Below are positions 12,085 to 23,757 of a DNA stretch of 64,000 nt, one piece after another. Every line of letters starts with the position of its first letter. The stretch's first letter is position 1. Source of the stretch: Calycina herbarum (taxonomy: Eukaryota > Ascomycota > Leotiomycetes > Helotiales > Pezizellaceae). The notes under the pieces were generated by a model. That model saw only the letters and a program-made list of their open reading frames with translations. It was not told where the DNA came from and made no database searches. The translations under genes were made by a program, and so were the position numbers. The stretch covers positions 167,054 through 231,053 of the forward strand of contig LLEY01000100.1 in assembly GCA_001414485.1 (NCBI GenBank), written 5' to 3'.

Positions 12085-13217
12085 TAGCATGCACATATTG
12101 CGAGATGTTCGGATGTTGGTCTTTGATAAAAGCATAGCGTACGACTGGCTGGTGGATTGGTGTTGATGGTGTTCTAGGAAGAATGTCAACCTGTGTATTA
12201 TATTACGGCCGATTACTGTATGTTATCAATATGTTAGGAAGTATCACATTTGAACCATAAGACCTTCTGGAGTGCGACGTACATGAGTTGTGACTGTGCC
12301 TTCATGGATTCATTTCGAGTACTCTCTCGTGTCGAAATATCGTATCATGATTTGACCTCCATAGCGTTTCTTCTCGAAGTATCGGAGGTTTTACTGAAGC
12401 ATGATTCCCAAATTCATCAGCAAATGCATATTCTCATCACTTCAAACTTATGGCCTCGTCGAGCTTCTCGCGATGATGATTGAGAAGGTTCCAAACTTCA
12501 TGCTCTCCAAATATCTCAACACAAAACAGTCAAGTTCTTCATCCCAACTCTCGTTTCTCATAGAGTAACGTACGGACCCTGTCATAAAGTTGAGCAAAGG
12601 CCGTCCTGTGAAAGTGGGGCGATATGGTTGGACCATCTCGTGTCCGGATAGCCGCGTTTTCAACCCCACATAGCCCTATAACATCCTGAGCTCTTCAATA
12701 TGATCTTCAACACATGCATATAAACATCGATACGGAAACAAATCTCTCTAACACATCTCAACTCTCCTCTCAATACCAAATTCCAACCAAAATGAAAGGA
12801 AATTGCAGGCAGGAGAGCAAGAGATAAGTATTGAAAACAAAAATCCAAGACAATGTTCCACCCAGCCACCCACCAACCCACCCACTCACAGCGTAGCACC
12901 CATGACGCTTTGATGCTACCCCACGGACTCCAAAGCATGAAGGTAAGGAAATCTTACACCAATCCGTCCATTCAAAAAAATCCAAAGCTCCAACTCCCGG
13001 TTCGAGCGAACCAGGGGGTTGAGCTAATGCCCAAAGCGTATCTCCTCTCCTCCAAAAGTGGATTGCATCTTTTCCATTCTTTCCCTCCTTTCCCTTTCTC
13101 TCTTCTAACCATACATCGCCAACTTCGACAATCCTGTATATACGCGTCAAATATCGACAAAAGGAGGGATTCATAAAATTCATAACGAGCAAATCATATC
13201 CATCCCCTCCTTTCAAA
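12085..13217. other. intergenic region between two small genes
   Basis: Holds the 3' end of the 84-residue gene and the C/T- and CA-rich upstream sequence of the next one. The frame beginning near 12853 and the minus-strand frames show no domain or splice support. Confidence 0.5.
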
Positions 13218-13747
13218 ATGTTCCACAACACCCATCTCACGCGCGAACGACACAACGCGATAATCTTCCAATACCCCCCACCACGATCTCCTCGTTCTCT
13301 ACGATCCGCTTCCAGTACCTCATCGCTCTCCCCTTCGAGTCCAAGCAGTGCACTTTCTTCCCCATCAACCACTTCACCCACCACCAACTCGAAACTAGCG
13401 CCACCAAAACCGGGATATCTTGCGGATTTGATGGCAGGAAACTTGAGGAAGAAGCCTTCGGGCGAAAAGATGTATGGTAGAATGGGAAATGCTAGCCAGG
13501 AACATGTTGGTGGAAGCGGGGTACAAGGGATTGGAAAGAGATTTGATAACAGCGAGGTTCGTTCTTTTTTTTCTTGCCCTTTCGATACCCCAAGAGACAG
13601 ACTTATCCTGGATTTCCATCCACATGAGAAGCATTGTTTCCTCGAACTACGGAGAATGACACCCAATTGAAGAATCACATGCTAACAAGCTTCCTTTTGC
13701 AGCCCACAACACCGGTCGGAAAACTTTCCTTCAATAATACCAAGTAA
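13218..13747 (+). CDS. small unknown protein, 127 residues, two exons
   Basis: Exons 13218-13556 and 13703-13747, joined by a 146-base intron (GTTCGT..TTGCAG). Residues 20-60 are almost entirely Ser/Pro/Thr; residues 60-113 (PPKPGYLADLMAGNLRKKPS, EKMYGRMGNAS) look ordered and basic; the end is PTTPVGKLSFNNTK. No signal peptide or membrane segment. A long minus-strand frame overlaps, but it lacks splice support and composition points to the plus strand. Function unknown. Confidence 0.65.
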
Positions 13748-14511
13748 AGCTGTCTTTTGGAGTAATGCTCGAGACGTTGGGAATGTAATCTATTGTCGTT
13801 CATGAAGAGATGTACAAGATTGATCTGGAAAAGTGTATAATATCTTGCTGGGAGGGAATGCGTATTGGGAAATGGGAATTAATGAAATATATTGGAATAT
13901 GAAAACTTGCACTCTCATCACTGGATTTCTGAAGTGCTATTATCGTAGTGCTGCTTTGTATTTCCAGCACAATAGAAACAGCAAGGCTGTGAATGCAGAG
14001 ATAATATCAAAGTCCAAACAGTTACTTGGATACTCAAAAGGTAAGAAAGAAGCGGTTAGAAATAGCATCATATCGAAGCTTAAGAAAGTCTGAAAACGGT
14101 TATTGAATTGTGTACCAGCTAAAATATAACAACCTCCTTTTCCATATTGCAGCACTCGCTGATGCCACCAGGCAGAAAGCATTCCAGGCGAGAAGACTCA
14201 TTGATGTACTCAAACTCAAATCAAATCACTAAAGGACAAAAGGTCAAAACCAAAAACACCCCAATCACAGTTCATAAGTTTTCATTTCACACGTTACGAA
14301 GTAAAAAACTTCAGCACTTGCAAAGCCGGCATAAACGCCGGTCGGACTCTAAGGCCGTAGCAGATCATAATGATCGCTGAACAGTTTTGGTGAACTGCTT
14401 CATTGCGTTTCTGATCCGTAGATTCAGTAATGTACAGCCAATGATGCCCATGTCATGTATTCATCCATTTTACTCCTTTTTCTCCATGCAGACCAGAAGT
14501 TGTTGAGAAAT
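13748..14511. other. intergenic, convergent 3' ends
   Basis: Lies between the end of the plus-strand small gene and the minus-strand RPL11 gene. AT-rich, no coding frame supported. Confidence 0.5.
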
Positions 14512-15193
14512 TTATCGGACAATACCCTGCGAGACAATCAGCGATGTAGATCGGGTAACCATGGAAGTGAAACGTACCTCGAATCTGTTCTTGAACCATT
14601 TGACGGTCTCGTCACGCTTGATTTGGTGGTTGGTACCGACACGGGTCTTGCATCTTCGGCGCTTGGCGACACGCTCACCAGGACGGGTCCTATAACTTGT
14701 CAACATCCATCCCATCTTGTCCATATTCCAAAAACTCACATGCAGCAGTAGAAATCCATTCCGTAAATTCCGATCGCTGGGTCGTACTTGATACCGAGAT
14801 CGATGTGTTCGCTGATACCGAAACCGAAGTTACCAGTCTCAGAGAAGTTGCGCTTGCGAAGCTCGTACTCCTTGACCTTCAATCCACGCTCCAAGATTTC
14901 CTCGGCCTTTGGACCTCTGACGGTGACGTGAACAGAGATCTTTTCGTTACGACGGATACCGAAGGTACGGACGGTGTATCTGGCCTTGCCTGGGAGGAGG
15001 AAATTAGCTATGCGGCGTAGAATTCGAGATTGATTTCCATACTGTAGACTGGGGTTTGACCACTCAATTGTTCCAACACCTTTGCGGCACGAGTAAGTCT
15101 ATCTCCAGACTCTCCGACGGAAATGTTGAGGACGATCTTCTGGATGCGAAGCTCCTTCATGGGGTTGATGGTCTTATCTCCGGATTCAGCCAT
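14512..15193 (-). CDS. rpl11: 60S ribosomal protein L11 (uL5)
   Basis: Large-subunit protein that contacts 5S rRNA in the central protuberance. Exons 15193-15043, 14989-14740, 14689-14578 and 14526-14512 give 175 residues, the usual eukaryotic length. Recognisable family segments: [66 protein letters not shown] and the basic C-terminus RRRCKTRVG ... WFKNRFEGIVR. The last exon is only 15 nt (GIVR plus stop). All introns are GT..AG and short. Divergent from SmB with a 307-bp shared upstream region. No anomalies. Confidence 0.97.
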
Positions 15194-15500
15194 CTTGATT
15201 GATGTCGTGGGGTTGTCGGGAAGGTTGGGCGATTTGGTCGTTGGAAGGTCGAACTTTTTCAATTAGGTGCGGTTTGTGGGATCGCGGGCGCTGGTCACGT
15301 GGAGAAGCCTCGCGCTAGTGCCCAGTTAGCGAACCCAAAATATTTGTATGGGGGACCTGAAGCTCCACCAGTCGGTATACCTATCAAAAGTGACTTGACA
15401 AGCTTGTAAGAGCCGCAAAGTCCATTTGAAGCCTAAAAACTTCAATACAAAATATTTGGATCCCTAAAGAAACGCCGGATTACTGTGCATTTCGTTCAAC
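15194..15500. promoter_or_regulatory. divergent promoter region of RPL11 and SmB
   Basis: These 307 bases separate the two start codons, so both promoters must lie here (or overlap the genes). No clear TATA box; a C/T-type tract precedes each start. Coordinated expression of a translation and a splicing gene is plausible but is inference. Confidence 0.6.
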
Positions 15501-16392
15501 ATGGCAAACAAGCAAGGAAAGATGGTAAGTTACCCTCCACTTCCCCTCCTTCGTAGCTTTATGTTGACATTATAGGCTGACTTTACTCCCATTCTAGGCC
15601 GGTCTCGTACGTTACCCTCCCTCTAGAATGCATCCCAGACCTTTGCGCAATGTTTATAGGAGAGAATGGCGGGGCTGATTTGGCAATAGATCAACTACCG
15701 GATGAGAGTGACCATGAATGATGGGCGCCAAATGGTTGGACAAATGTTGGCATTCGACAAGGTGGGATATACTCTGTATTGCGATACTTGTTCATGCTAA
15801 CATATCCGTAGCACATGAACCTCGTTCTCGCAGATACCGAGGAGTTTAGACGCGTCAAGCGCAAAGCTCCAAAGGCCTCCACCGCCCCAGGCGCAAGCAG
15901 CAGCTCTGCACCACTAGTCGAATCGGAAGAGAAACGTACATTGGGACTTACAATCGTTCGTGGCGCTCACATCATCTCTCTATCTGTAGAGTCACCACCT
16001 CCAGCCGACCCAGCTGCAAGATTGGGAGCGAGTGCGCCAGGCGGGGCTGCTTCTGCTCTGTCAGCTGGAACTGGAATCGCAAGACCGGCTGGAAGAGGTG
16101 CTGCTGTTGGATTGGCGGTATGTTTGAATGATCTTAATTCATGGAATTGCGCTAACTGTGCTATAGGGTCCTGCTGCTGGTGTTGGCGCACCCCCAGCAT
16201 TTGGAGGTTTCCCAGGTGCCCCACCATTTGCTGGACGAGGAGGTAATACATTTTTACCCAATATCATTGTTCGGGACGTCTTCTAACGAATTTCTAGGAC
16301 CCCCACCAGGATTTCCCCCAGGAGGCTTCCCACCTGCAGGCTTCCCACCAGGACAAGGTCCCCCACCAGGATTTGCCCCTCCAAGACGATGA
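15501..16392 (+). CDS. smb1: small nuclear ribonucleoprotein SmB
   Basis: Core Sm-ring protein of U1, U2, U4 and U5 snRNPs. Exons 15501-15524, 15598-15606, 15690-15761, 15812-16117, 16167-16242 and 16298-16392. Sm1 is INYRMRVTMNDGRQMVGQM with LAFDKHMNLVLADTEEFRR; Sm2 is LGLTIVRGAHIISLSVE. The tail is Ala/Gly-rich then Pro/Gly-rich (PPPGFPPGGFPPAGFPPGQG), as usual for SmB. The second exon is only 9 nt (GCC GGT CTC, Ala-Gly-Leu) between ATTCTAG and GTACGT; skipping it would keep the frame. About 195 residues. Confidence 0.95.
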
Positions 16393-16822
16393 GATATGAA
16401 CGGAGATAAACGAGAAGCAATATAATGAAGACAATTCATTGAAACAGGCCATAGGCGGAGAAATTCAAGCACAGTCACGGCGTTGATGGGGAGTTTGGCT
16501 TCATAACAAAATTGTTCATCTTGAACTGTAGAATAGGCACCACCAACCATATCAGAATGGAATTTGGATGTCTCAAAAATATTTTTACACTTTTGATCAA
16601 AACTGAAATCCTACTCTTTCTCTCTAATTCTTGACATTCATATGGAGAGTAATTCCCTAACAACTAATCAAGGATTCGTTGTCAAGCCCGATTTTCCGCA
16701 CGTGACATCGGGGAAAGACCGGAGCTCATACCTGGAATTTCCTATCAACCCGAAATCCTCAGTCGCAACATCAACATCGCAAGTGTTACCACCCCCACCA
16801 ACACGCAAAAAAAGCCTTCACG
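16393..16822 (+). promoter_or_regulatory. SmB 3' end and MPC1 upstream region
   Basis: No coding frame supported. A CA-rich stretch directly before the MPC1 start (16760-16815) is typical of a fungal leader. Confidence 0.4.
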
Positions 16823-17527
16823 ATGGCCACCTTCTTCTCAGCACTCAATGCGAAGATTCGCTCCAATCCTATGGCAAACTATGTTTGTTCCACACGTAAG
16901 CGCGCACTCCCCGTATGTATGGAGCTTCGAAATTTCGGGAATCAAGGAATTGAAGATAGAGGAAGCTTGAAGGCGAGGAGGAATTGACAGAGGAACATTA
17001 GCTAATGATATTGTTGGATTGCAGATTTCTGGGGCCCAGTTTCGAATTTCGGTATCCCGATTGCAGCTGTTATGGATACGCAAAAGAGCCCTGAATTGTG
17101 AGTTTCCATTGCTACTTTTCTCTCTTCTTATAAGTTGGCACACGAGCGCTTTCGGTTTAAATTGCTGTTACCTTTATCCCTGTCCCTCTTCCGCGCTATT
17201 CAATTGCTATATCCTCTATTTGAATGCGCAAGCTAATATTTGACTGCCAGAATTTCCGGCCAAATGACAGGAGCACTCATCATCTACTCCGGAACCTTCA
17301 TGCGTTACGCCCTCGCCGTCTCCCCGAAAAACTACCTCCTCTTCGCATGCCATTTCATCAACGAGGGTTCCCAACTTACACAAGGATACCGATGGATGCA
17401 ATATCACAAGTGGGGCGGTAAAGAGGAGGCGTTGAAGTTGAAGGAGGAGAGCAAGACTGTTGTTGAGAAGGTTGAGGATGGTATCAAGGAGGGTGTTGAG
17501 AAGGCAAAGGCTGCTGTTGGGAAATAA
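16823..17527 (+). CDS. mpc1: mitochondrial pyruvate carrier subunit 1 (MPC1)
   Basis: Inner-membrane subunit that imports pyruvate into mitochondria as a heterodimer with a second MPC subunit. Exons 16823-16895, 17025-17097 and 17251-17527 give 140 residues. Family motifs in order: HFWGPVSNFGIPIAA, SPELISGQMTGALIIYSGTF, MRYALAVSPKNYLLFACHFI, NEGSQLTQGYRWMQYHKWG. The last ~40 residues (KEEALKLKEESKTVVEKVED...) form a Lys/Glu-rich, probably helical tail beyond the yeast-length core. Short N-terminus with amphipathic FFSALNAKIRSNP. Splice sites are GT..AG. Identification is strong; subunit type is by similarity to yeast Mpc1. Confidence 0.93.
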
Positions 17528-20444
17528 ATGAACACCATTGCGTCGGAACGGAAATTCGAGGGAGGGCGATATGATGAAATGGTAGTTGGGTTGGCATTGC
17601 CTTTTGCTAGCTGATGGGGTGGGGTATTTGAAATCGGGGAACCTGACGCGGGTTTGGCGGAAGCCAGTGTATATCATACGGAGGATATCTGTGGACGTGG
17701 GATCTTTATTGAGAGCAATTATAGTTTTGCTTTTCGATACTTGGTATTTTCCGAGGAGTTTCTCATCAAGGAGTCTTGAGGGTTAATAAATCCGATGAAC
17801 TGTATTTCGGCGTGTTTTCCTCAATTCCGATTTTGAAGCTTTGTTTGAAGCACTTCACAGATAATATTCACGAGACTGGAGCATATTCGAGGGTGCTATT
17901 ATCTGCTGGACACTGCTTTTTCTTGACAGAGTAGAAACAGAGGGGAGGGGATCTTGATTGCTCTTGGCAAGTTACAAAGTATCTTTCAAATTATTCTAAT
18001 CATCATTTTGTACACGCTCTTCGTTCTGGCTCCGATATAAATGCCTAATTTATTTGAACTTCCTCCTGAGAATCTGGTTTGGCTGTTGGAGAAGATAGTA
18101 TGTACAAAGGTAAGTTACTCCTCTGCGATGTTTGGGTAAGAGAAAGAGGACCAGTTACTGTATTCTGCCACCTTTTACCCTTTTAGTTCGAGTGTTCTCA
18201 TGTGTTTCCACTGGATGGAAATCCAGTGGCTTTTTGATGCCCCAATCTTTCTCACAAGGTTCGATGGACCATTGGATTGATCTCTGAAGCCTGGGAGTGG
18301 TCAGAAAACTCGAAATCGGTCTTTCTTGCTCGCTATCATCTGTTCTAGACGAACTTTTATAATGCTGTTTCACCAGTGTATCGGACTTTACTAAGTGAAA
18401 GGAGGGCAGATCTTCTTGGGAGTTTAGAGAGGGGTATTTTTTATGCTAAAATGGGGTCTGGCGACTTTAAAAAGGTGGTGGGTTATACGATCTACTAACA
18501 ATGGATCACTTGAACTGTTTAGTGGATCGTGGATATATCGATTCTAATTATTCATGAAATTTGGACTGGAGAGTCCCGTTATAAATCTATACCAGATCCA
18601 TCCATTTGTTTGGGAGCACTGCTACTTACCATATTAGAATAGAATTTGAATGTCTCTGATTCGTGATTGTCAACTGGGGGAATTCGAAATTCGAACAATC
18701 AAGAGATAACTCTTCTAGAAGTTCTGAAACTTAAGTTTATTCAATTGGTAGTAGCAGATCTGGGCAGTAGTGTGGGTGTACAGGAATGAATGAATGATTG
18801 ATGCTTTGGAGTTTATGGAAGAAGCAAAATTTAACTCGATGGAACTCGACAGAAAAGTGGAAACCTCTCAAGCTTAAATACCCTCAGCATCTGTCGAATT
18901 TGCAAGGTTAAAGAGTGAGACATAAATATAATTTCTGTTTCACGGAGGCTCCTAGATCTCGTAGAGGCTAAAAAGTAACGTGTGTTCAAATGTTACCGTT
19001 GTACGGAGGCAGAATAGCTATCGTAAATGCAATATTTGTTTGTAAAATCTCGTTCTAAGTTTAGACCTAAGATGAGGTGATTGGCAAGTTTCCAAGAATT
19101 CCTTCTCCTCTCACAATTTCATAAGCAAGTCAACTGAGAATACTCCCAAAAAAGAGAGAAAGACAGCATAGTATTCAACAATCCGGCAAGAAATTCACAG
19201 CCATAAATAATTCTTCCTTAAATGTATGGCAATGACTTGCCACTTACAGCAGACATTTTGACATTTGTTTCTTGCGTCTCTGTGCTCACTGCGGGGGAGA
19301 AGGGATATAGGATGGTGTTTCCTGCGCCTCTCTTGGCTTCCTCAAAAGAGTCATAAACAGCAAAACAATTGAACTGCATACTCGTACGATTGATTCCATT
19401 ACCTAAACCAAACTCGGGGGTATGTCTGAGATCAGCAGGTACGACGAAAACAAAGAAAAATTGTGAATTATCGGAATGTATCGCTTCCTTCGACGTCGAG
19501 GACGTCTATTTCCTCGGGTAATGTTGGCAATGTACGAAATATAACAGGAGCGATATGCTTACTTCTGCAGCGATTTTAGCCTTGCATCCTCGTGGCTCAG
19601 TAATGTTCGTCGAGAATAACCAAAACCAGAAGCTCGCAAGACTTCGTCAGCACAATCCACTTGACATGCGTATCAGGCTTCATCATTTCGTGTCGCTCTG
19701 GCACAACTGAGAGGTAATTTCATAGGGAATGAATGCGCCTCGATTACTTCCGCCGTCTCGGAGAAATCTACTCGAGTACAAGTTAAATGTGGCACGGAGT
19801 CTAGTCTGGACTCCTGGTCCATAACCCGGGTCCAATTAGAGTGGCATTAAAACGCCACGAGCTCTTGCCCGGACTGTCTTTTGACCATTACTTACTGGCT
19901 TAAGGTTGTTTAGCGAGCTTGGTTTGCATGCCTCCTTTGGGTGGTGACTGGTTCGGAAACTTCTATCTTGCTTGCCTGAATTCCTATTGGGGCTGCTAAT
20001 TTGGAGAAGGAAGTGAAGGGAGAGAGAATGACCGCTACATATTTCTTTATTGCAGGTAGGTGCAAGTACCCAAGTATCTTTTTGACTCATCCCACCCGGT
20101 TATAAGAATATTTTAAGTCCTTATAAATATCTTCATTTCCTTCCCCTTGCGCTTCGAATCAATATCAAAAATTATTCAGTACCGAACTCCTTCTAGAACA
20201 CGCGCCGAATCCAAGACCGAATCGGCGGAAGCCTTCCAGCCAGTCGCAATCATTTACGCTACCCTGTAGCAACCAAAGGGGTTAAATCCGTTCGTCGCTG
20301 CACCGGAGCAACACGGCCGAGCCCAAAAGTCCGACCCCTGGAAGATCCAAAAAGTACAAAATAATCACAGCTCCTGCCTTCTTAGACTTCTTGTTTTTGA
20401 GACCAAGCACAGCTCAAATCCACAGTAAGAACTCAAGCATTGCA
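17528..20444. other. intergenic region upstream of the MFS gene
   Basis: Nearly 3 kb without a supported gene. AT-rich from 18400 to 19300. A short frame from 18041 (MPNLFELPPENLVWLLEKIV) before a GTAAGT donor may be a relic but has no continuation I can identify. A TATA-like stretch (TTATAAATAT) is present at 20121-20130. Confidence 0.4.
20121..20130 (+). promoter_or_regulatory. possible TATA element of the MFS gene
   Basis: TTATAAATAT about 320 bases upstream of the ATG, followed by a C/T-rich stretch. Position and sequence fit a fungal core promoter; no other evidence. Confidence 0.3.
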
Positions 20445-22411
20445 ATGATGCTTTCTGCTGACGACCAAAAGTCCAATATGGACGCTTCCACCCTCAACAA
20501 GAGTCCTACCCCGAGCTTGGACGAGAAGGCTGCAGCCCGCGAGCCTAGCATATCATCCAGGGAAAGCTTGTCTTCACCAACACCATCTACCAAAAATGTC
20601 ACACACGAACATCACCATGCTTTGGAGAAGGTTACCACGACAAGATCAATTAAGTCGGCTGCGGAAGCACAGAAAGATTTGGATAGAATTATGACAAGCG
20701 GAGAAGGAGTGGAATACCCTACCGGAGCCAAATTGGCACTGATTTCCCTTGCTCTTTGTTTATCTGTGAGTTGAATCAATTATTTTATTTTTGGAACTTA
20801 TACTCATATATTTATAGGTTTTTCTTATGGCCCTCGACAATACGATTATTGCAACTGCCATCCCAGCAATTACGGATCAATTTCAGAGTCTTCCTGATGT
20901 GGGATGGTACGGCTCCGCTTATCTCCTGACGACCGCCTCCTTCCAACTACTCTTCGGAAAATTTTATACTTTCTTCTCAATCAAATGGGTTTACTTGATT
21001 GCCATTGGTATTTTCGAACTCGGAAGTTTACTATGTGGTGTTGCACCAAACTCGACCGCTTTGATCATTGGAAGAGCCGTAGCAGGCATTGGTAGTGCTG
21101 GTATTTTTTCGGGCGCGCTCATTATCGTCGCGTTCTCCGTTCCTCTTAACAAACGCCCCATGTATACTGGATTCATTGGAGCTATGTATGGAATTGCATC
21201 AGTTGCTGGTCCGCTTTTGGGCGGAGTCTTTACAGACAAGGTCACTTGGAGATGGTATGCTATAGGAATATTTCTCTAATAATATGTTAGGAAGACTAAT
21301 ATCATACAGGTGCTTCTACATTAATCTTCCCATAGGAGCAATCACTGTCATTGTCATAATTCTATTTTTTAAGGCCCCCGAACGAGAAGCCATTGCTAGT
21401 CTTGGATGGAAGGCTCGTATCAAGGAGTTCGATCTCGAAGGCACGGCTGCTTTCATTCCTGCCATCATCTGCCTTCTATTGGCTCTACAATGGGGAGGAA
21501 CTAAATACCCATGGGGCGACGCCAAAATCATTGGGCTCCTCGTTTGCTTTGGAGTTTTGATCATAATCTTCCTTGGTATCCAAGTCTGGAAACAAGATTC
21601 TGCTACAATTCCGCCAAAGATCATGAAGAAACGCTCGATGTGGAGTGCTTCTTGGTTTTCTTTCGCCCTTGGATCCTGCTTCATGCTCTTGGTATACTAC
21701 CTTCCAATTTGGTTCCAAGCAGTTAAGGGGGCTTCTGCTGTGAAGTCTGGGATCATGAATCTTCCTTTGATTATGTCACTTGTCCTGACATCTATCATTG
21801 GTGGTATTGGTGTTACACTTGTTGGATACTGTAAGTTTTTCTGGAAACTTCACTTGTATTGTGAGAAGTACTAATTATCTTTTGCAGATGCGCCTCTGAT
21901 GATTGTTTCCTCCGTCCTCTTCTCGATCGGAGTTGGACTTTTGACCACCCTTACACCAGAATCCAATCACTCTTACTGGATCGGATACCAGGCTCTCGCA
22001 GGTGTTGGTGTCGGTCTAGGAATGCAACAACCCATGATCGCAGTACAAACCGTCCTCGATATCTCACAAGTCCCAGTTGGCACCTCGATCATCATTTTCG
22101 TACAGACCCTTGGAGGCGCCCTTTTCGTTTCGGTCGGTCAAAGTGTCTTTACCAACAAACTTGCCGAAGGTCTAGCCAAGTACGCTCCAACGATTGACCC
22201 AGCTGTCGTGCTCACTGTGGGGGCTACATCTCTCCAGAAGAGCACTGCCATCGCCAAAGACGTTCTTCCTGGAGTTATTCTTGCCTACAACTCAGCCCTC
22301 ACTCAGGCATTCATTGTCGCTGCTGCTTTGGCCAGCACTTCCATTCTCGGATCCGCCTTTATTGAATGGAAATCTGTCAAGGGGAAGAAGATTGAGATGG
22401 GCGCTGCATGA
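20445..22411 (+). CDS. DHA2-type major facilitator exporter, 14 TM segments expected
   Basis: Proton-coupled efflux carrier of the drug:H+ antiporter-2 family (which includes fungal toxin and aflatoxin-cluster pumps). Exons 20445-20765, 20818-21254, 21310-21830, 21888-22411 give 600 residues. The Ser/Thr/Glu-rich cytosolic N-terminus (~100 residues) precedes [20 protein letters not shown] (the motif-D1 type of DHA), [55 protein letters not shown] and the motif C-like segment. The open frame extends upstream only from TTG; the first ATG in context GCAATGATG is chosen. Substrate unknown. Downstream redox genes make a metabolite role possible but unproven. Confidence 0.9.
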
Positions 22412-23111
22412 TTTGATCTCACCCAAGTCTCTTCTCGGATTGTAAATACGGTCTTTAAAATATTGTGCCCTTTTTGTTGATGGCATATACCCACGGTGTT
22501 TTTTTATGGAAAAGGGATAAAACAGCACTTCCATATTATTTTCCTTTTTAACATTTGTACAATACCCCGTTTCTTGTTGTTGAAGTAGCAGAAACATTCG
22601 CATACAAAGCAAATTTTTCTTTTTTTGGGGGGTGAGTTAGGGAGCATGAATAGATTAGTGTGCAACGCATAGCATGGGGGAAACTTGTTTGATAGACGGA
22701 TACCACGCCACTTACAAAGTGTAGACACGATAGCCTGGAGGGCGTAATAGTAATGATACATCATTTTGATGATAGCACTTGAGTTTGACGTGGTGATCTG
22801 ACTTTCTCTTGCTGAGGTATATATTACCTCGTCTCTTCAACTTGTTTTCATTTGGCCATTACTTGGGATGTTTTTCTCATTACACCATTTGGTTCTTCGG
22901 TTTACTTGACTGTGGTATATTTACTGGCTCGACTGTCTCTGTTTTTGTGATTGGAAGACCCTCAGTTGAAGTTATTCACCGAGGGGCAATCACGTCACTA
23001 TCTAGATAATTGAGGGGTAGTCAGGTCTGTTAAATCTCTTCCTAATTAACTATTTGTCTTACCATGACCTGCCCGGCTACTGATCTACGGTTTACTACAA
23101 CAGACGTCGCA
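22412..23111. other. intergenic region
   Basis: AT-rich 3' region of the MFS gene and upstream region of a small gene; no supported frames. Confidence 0.5.
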
Positions 23112-23510
23112 ATGGCAGACCGATCAATCAACTTTCAAGTTGGCAATAGTTATTATCTTGCAAGGCCGACATCGATATCTTTCAAATCTGTGGGTTGATA
23201 CTCCCTTCTTACAACCATTTTGATATCACTGAAAGTTCTATAGGCTAACGACGAAACGTTGCTTATCACTTGCTTCCAAGTGCAGAAGAACCAAAGTCTC
23301 GACGCCAGTATCTTGTCCGCATGGCGAGACGAACATGAAAAAGACGACGTATTTACCCCGGAGTTTCTTCAAACAATAATCTTCACTGGCGTTGAAGCTC
23401 ACGAGACCAGCCTCGCAAGTGATACCAAAAGTTTGTTTGAAGAATGGAAGACTCTCAAAATCTTATACTTACCTGCTATGAACATTGCCAATGGCCATTA
23501 TTACATCTAG
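23112..23510 (+). CDS. small unknown protein, 114 residues, two exons
   Basis: Exons 23112-23189 and 23244-23510 joined by a 54-nt intron (GTGGGT..CTATAG) that keeps the frame. The product starts MADRSINFQVGNSYYLARPT and continues with LDASILSAWRDEHEKDD, VFTPEFLQTIIFTGVEAHET and a C-terminal NIANGHYYI. No signal peptide, TM segment or recognised domain. The mixture of hydrophobic and charged residues and the clean splice support a real gene. Sits between the exporter and the HET gene. Confidence 0.6.
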
Positions 23511-23757
23511 CAAGGTCTCCTTCATTCGGTATGGAAGGTGTATGAAGATACCCAGCTTGCTTTTTTACAAGCTGTTTGGCCATCCCAACACGACAGCGGG
23601 TAAGATTGAAACATGGCAGAGAAGTACAATTAACTAACCAAATTCGAAATATTCAGCTCTTTTGTCAAAGTAATGCTGCGGGTAATGGCTACATGATGGG
23701 TTTTAGATGTGATGGTGAAATTGAAATCTATGAATGTACTGAACTTTGTATACTCAC

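Noticed and set aside
12770..13678. 302-residue minus-strand frame
   Set aside because: Overlaps the spliced plus-strand small gene; its composition mirrors Ser/Pro codons on the other strand and it has no recognisable domain.
15576..15606. Longer alternative second exon of SmB using the TATAG at 15571-15575
   Set aside because: Would shift the frame of the following Sm1 exon.
20391..20444. Upstream extension of the MFS frame
   Set aside because: Opens at TTG; the first ATG is at 20445 in good context and precedes the usual polar N-terminus.
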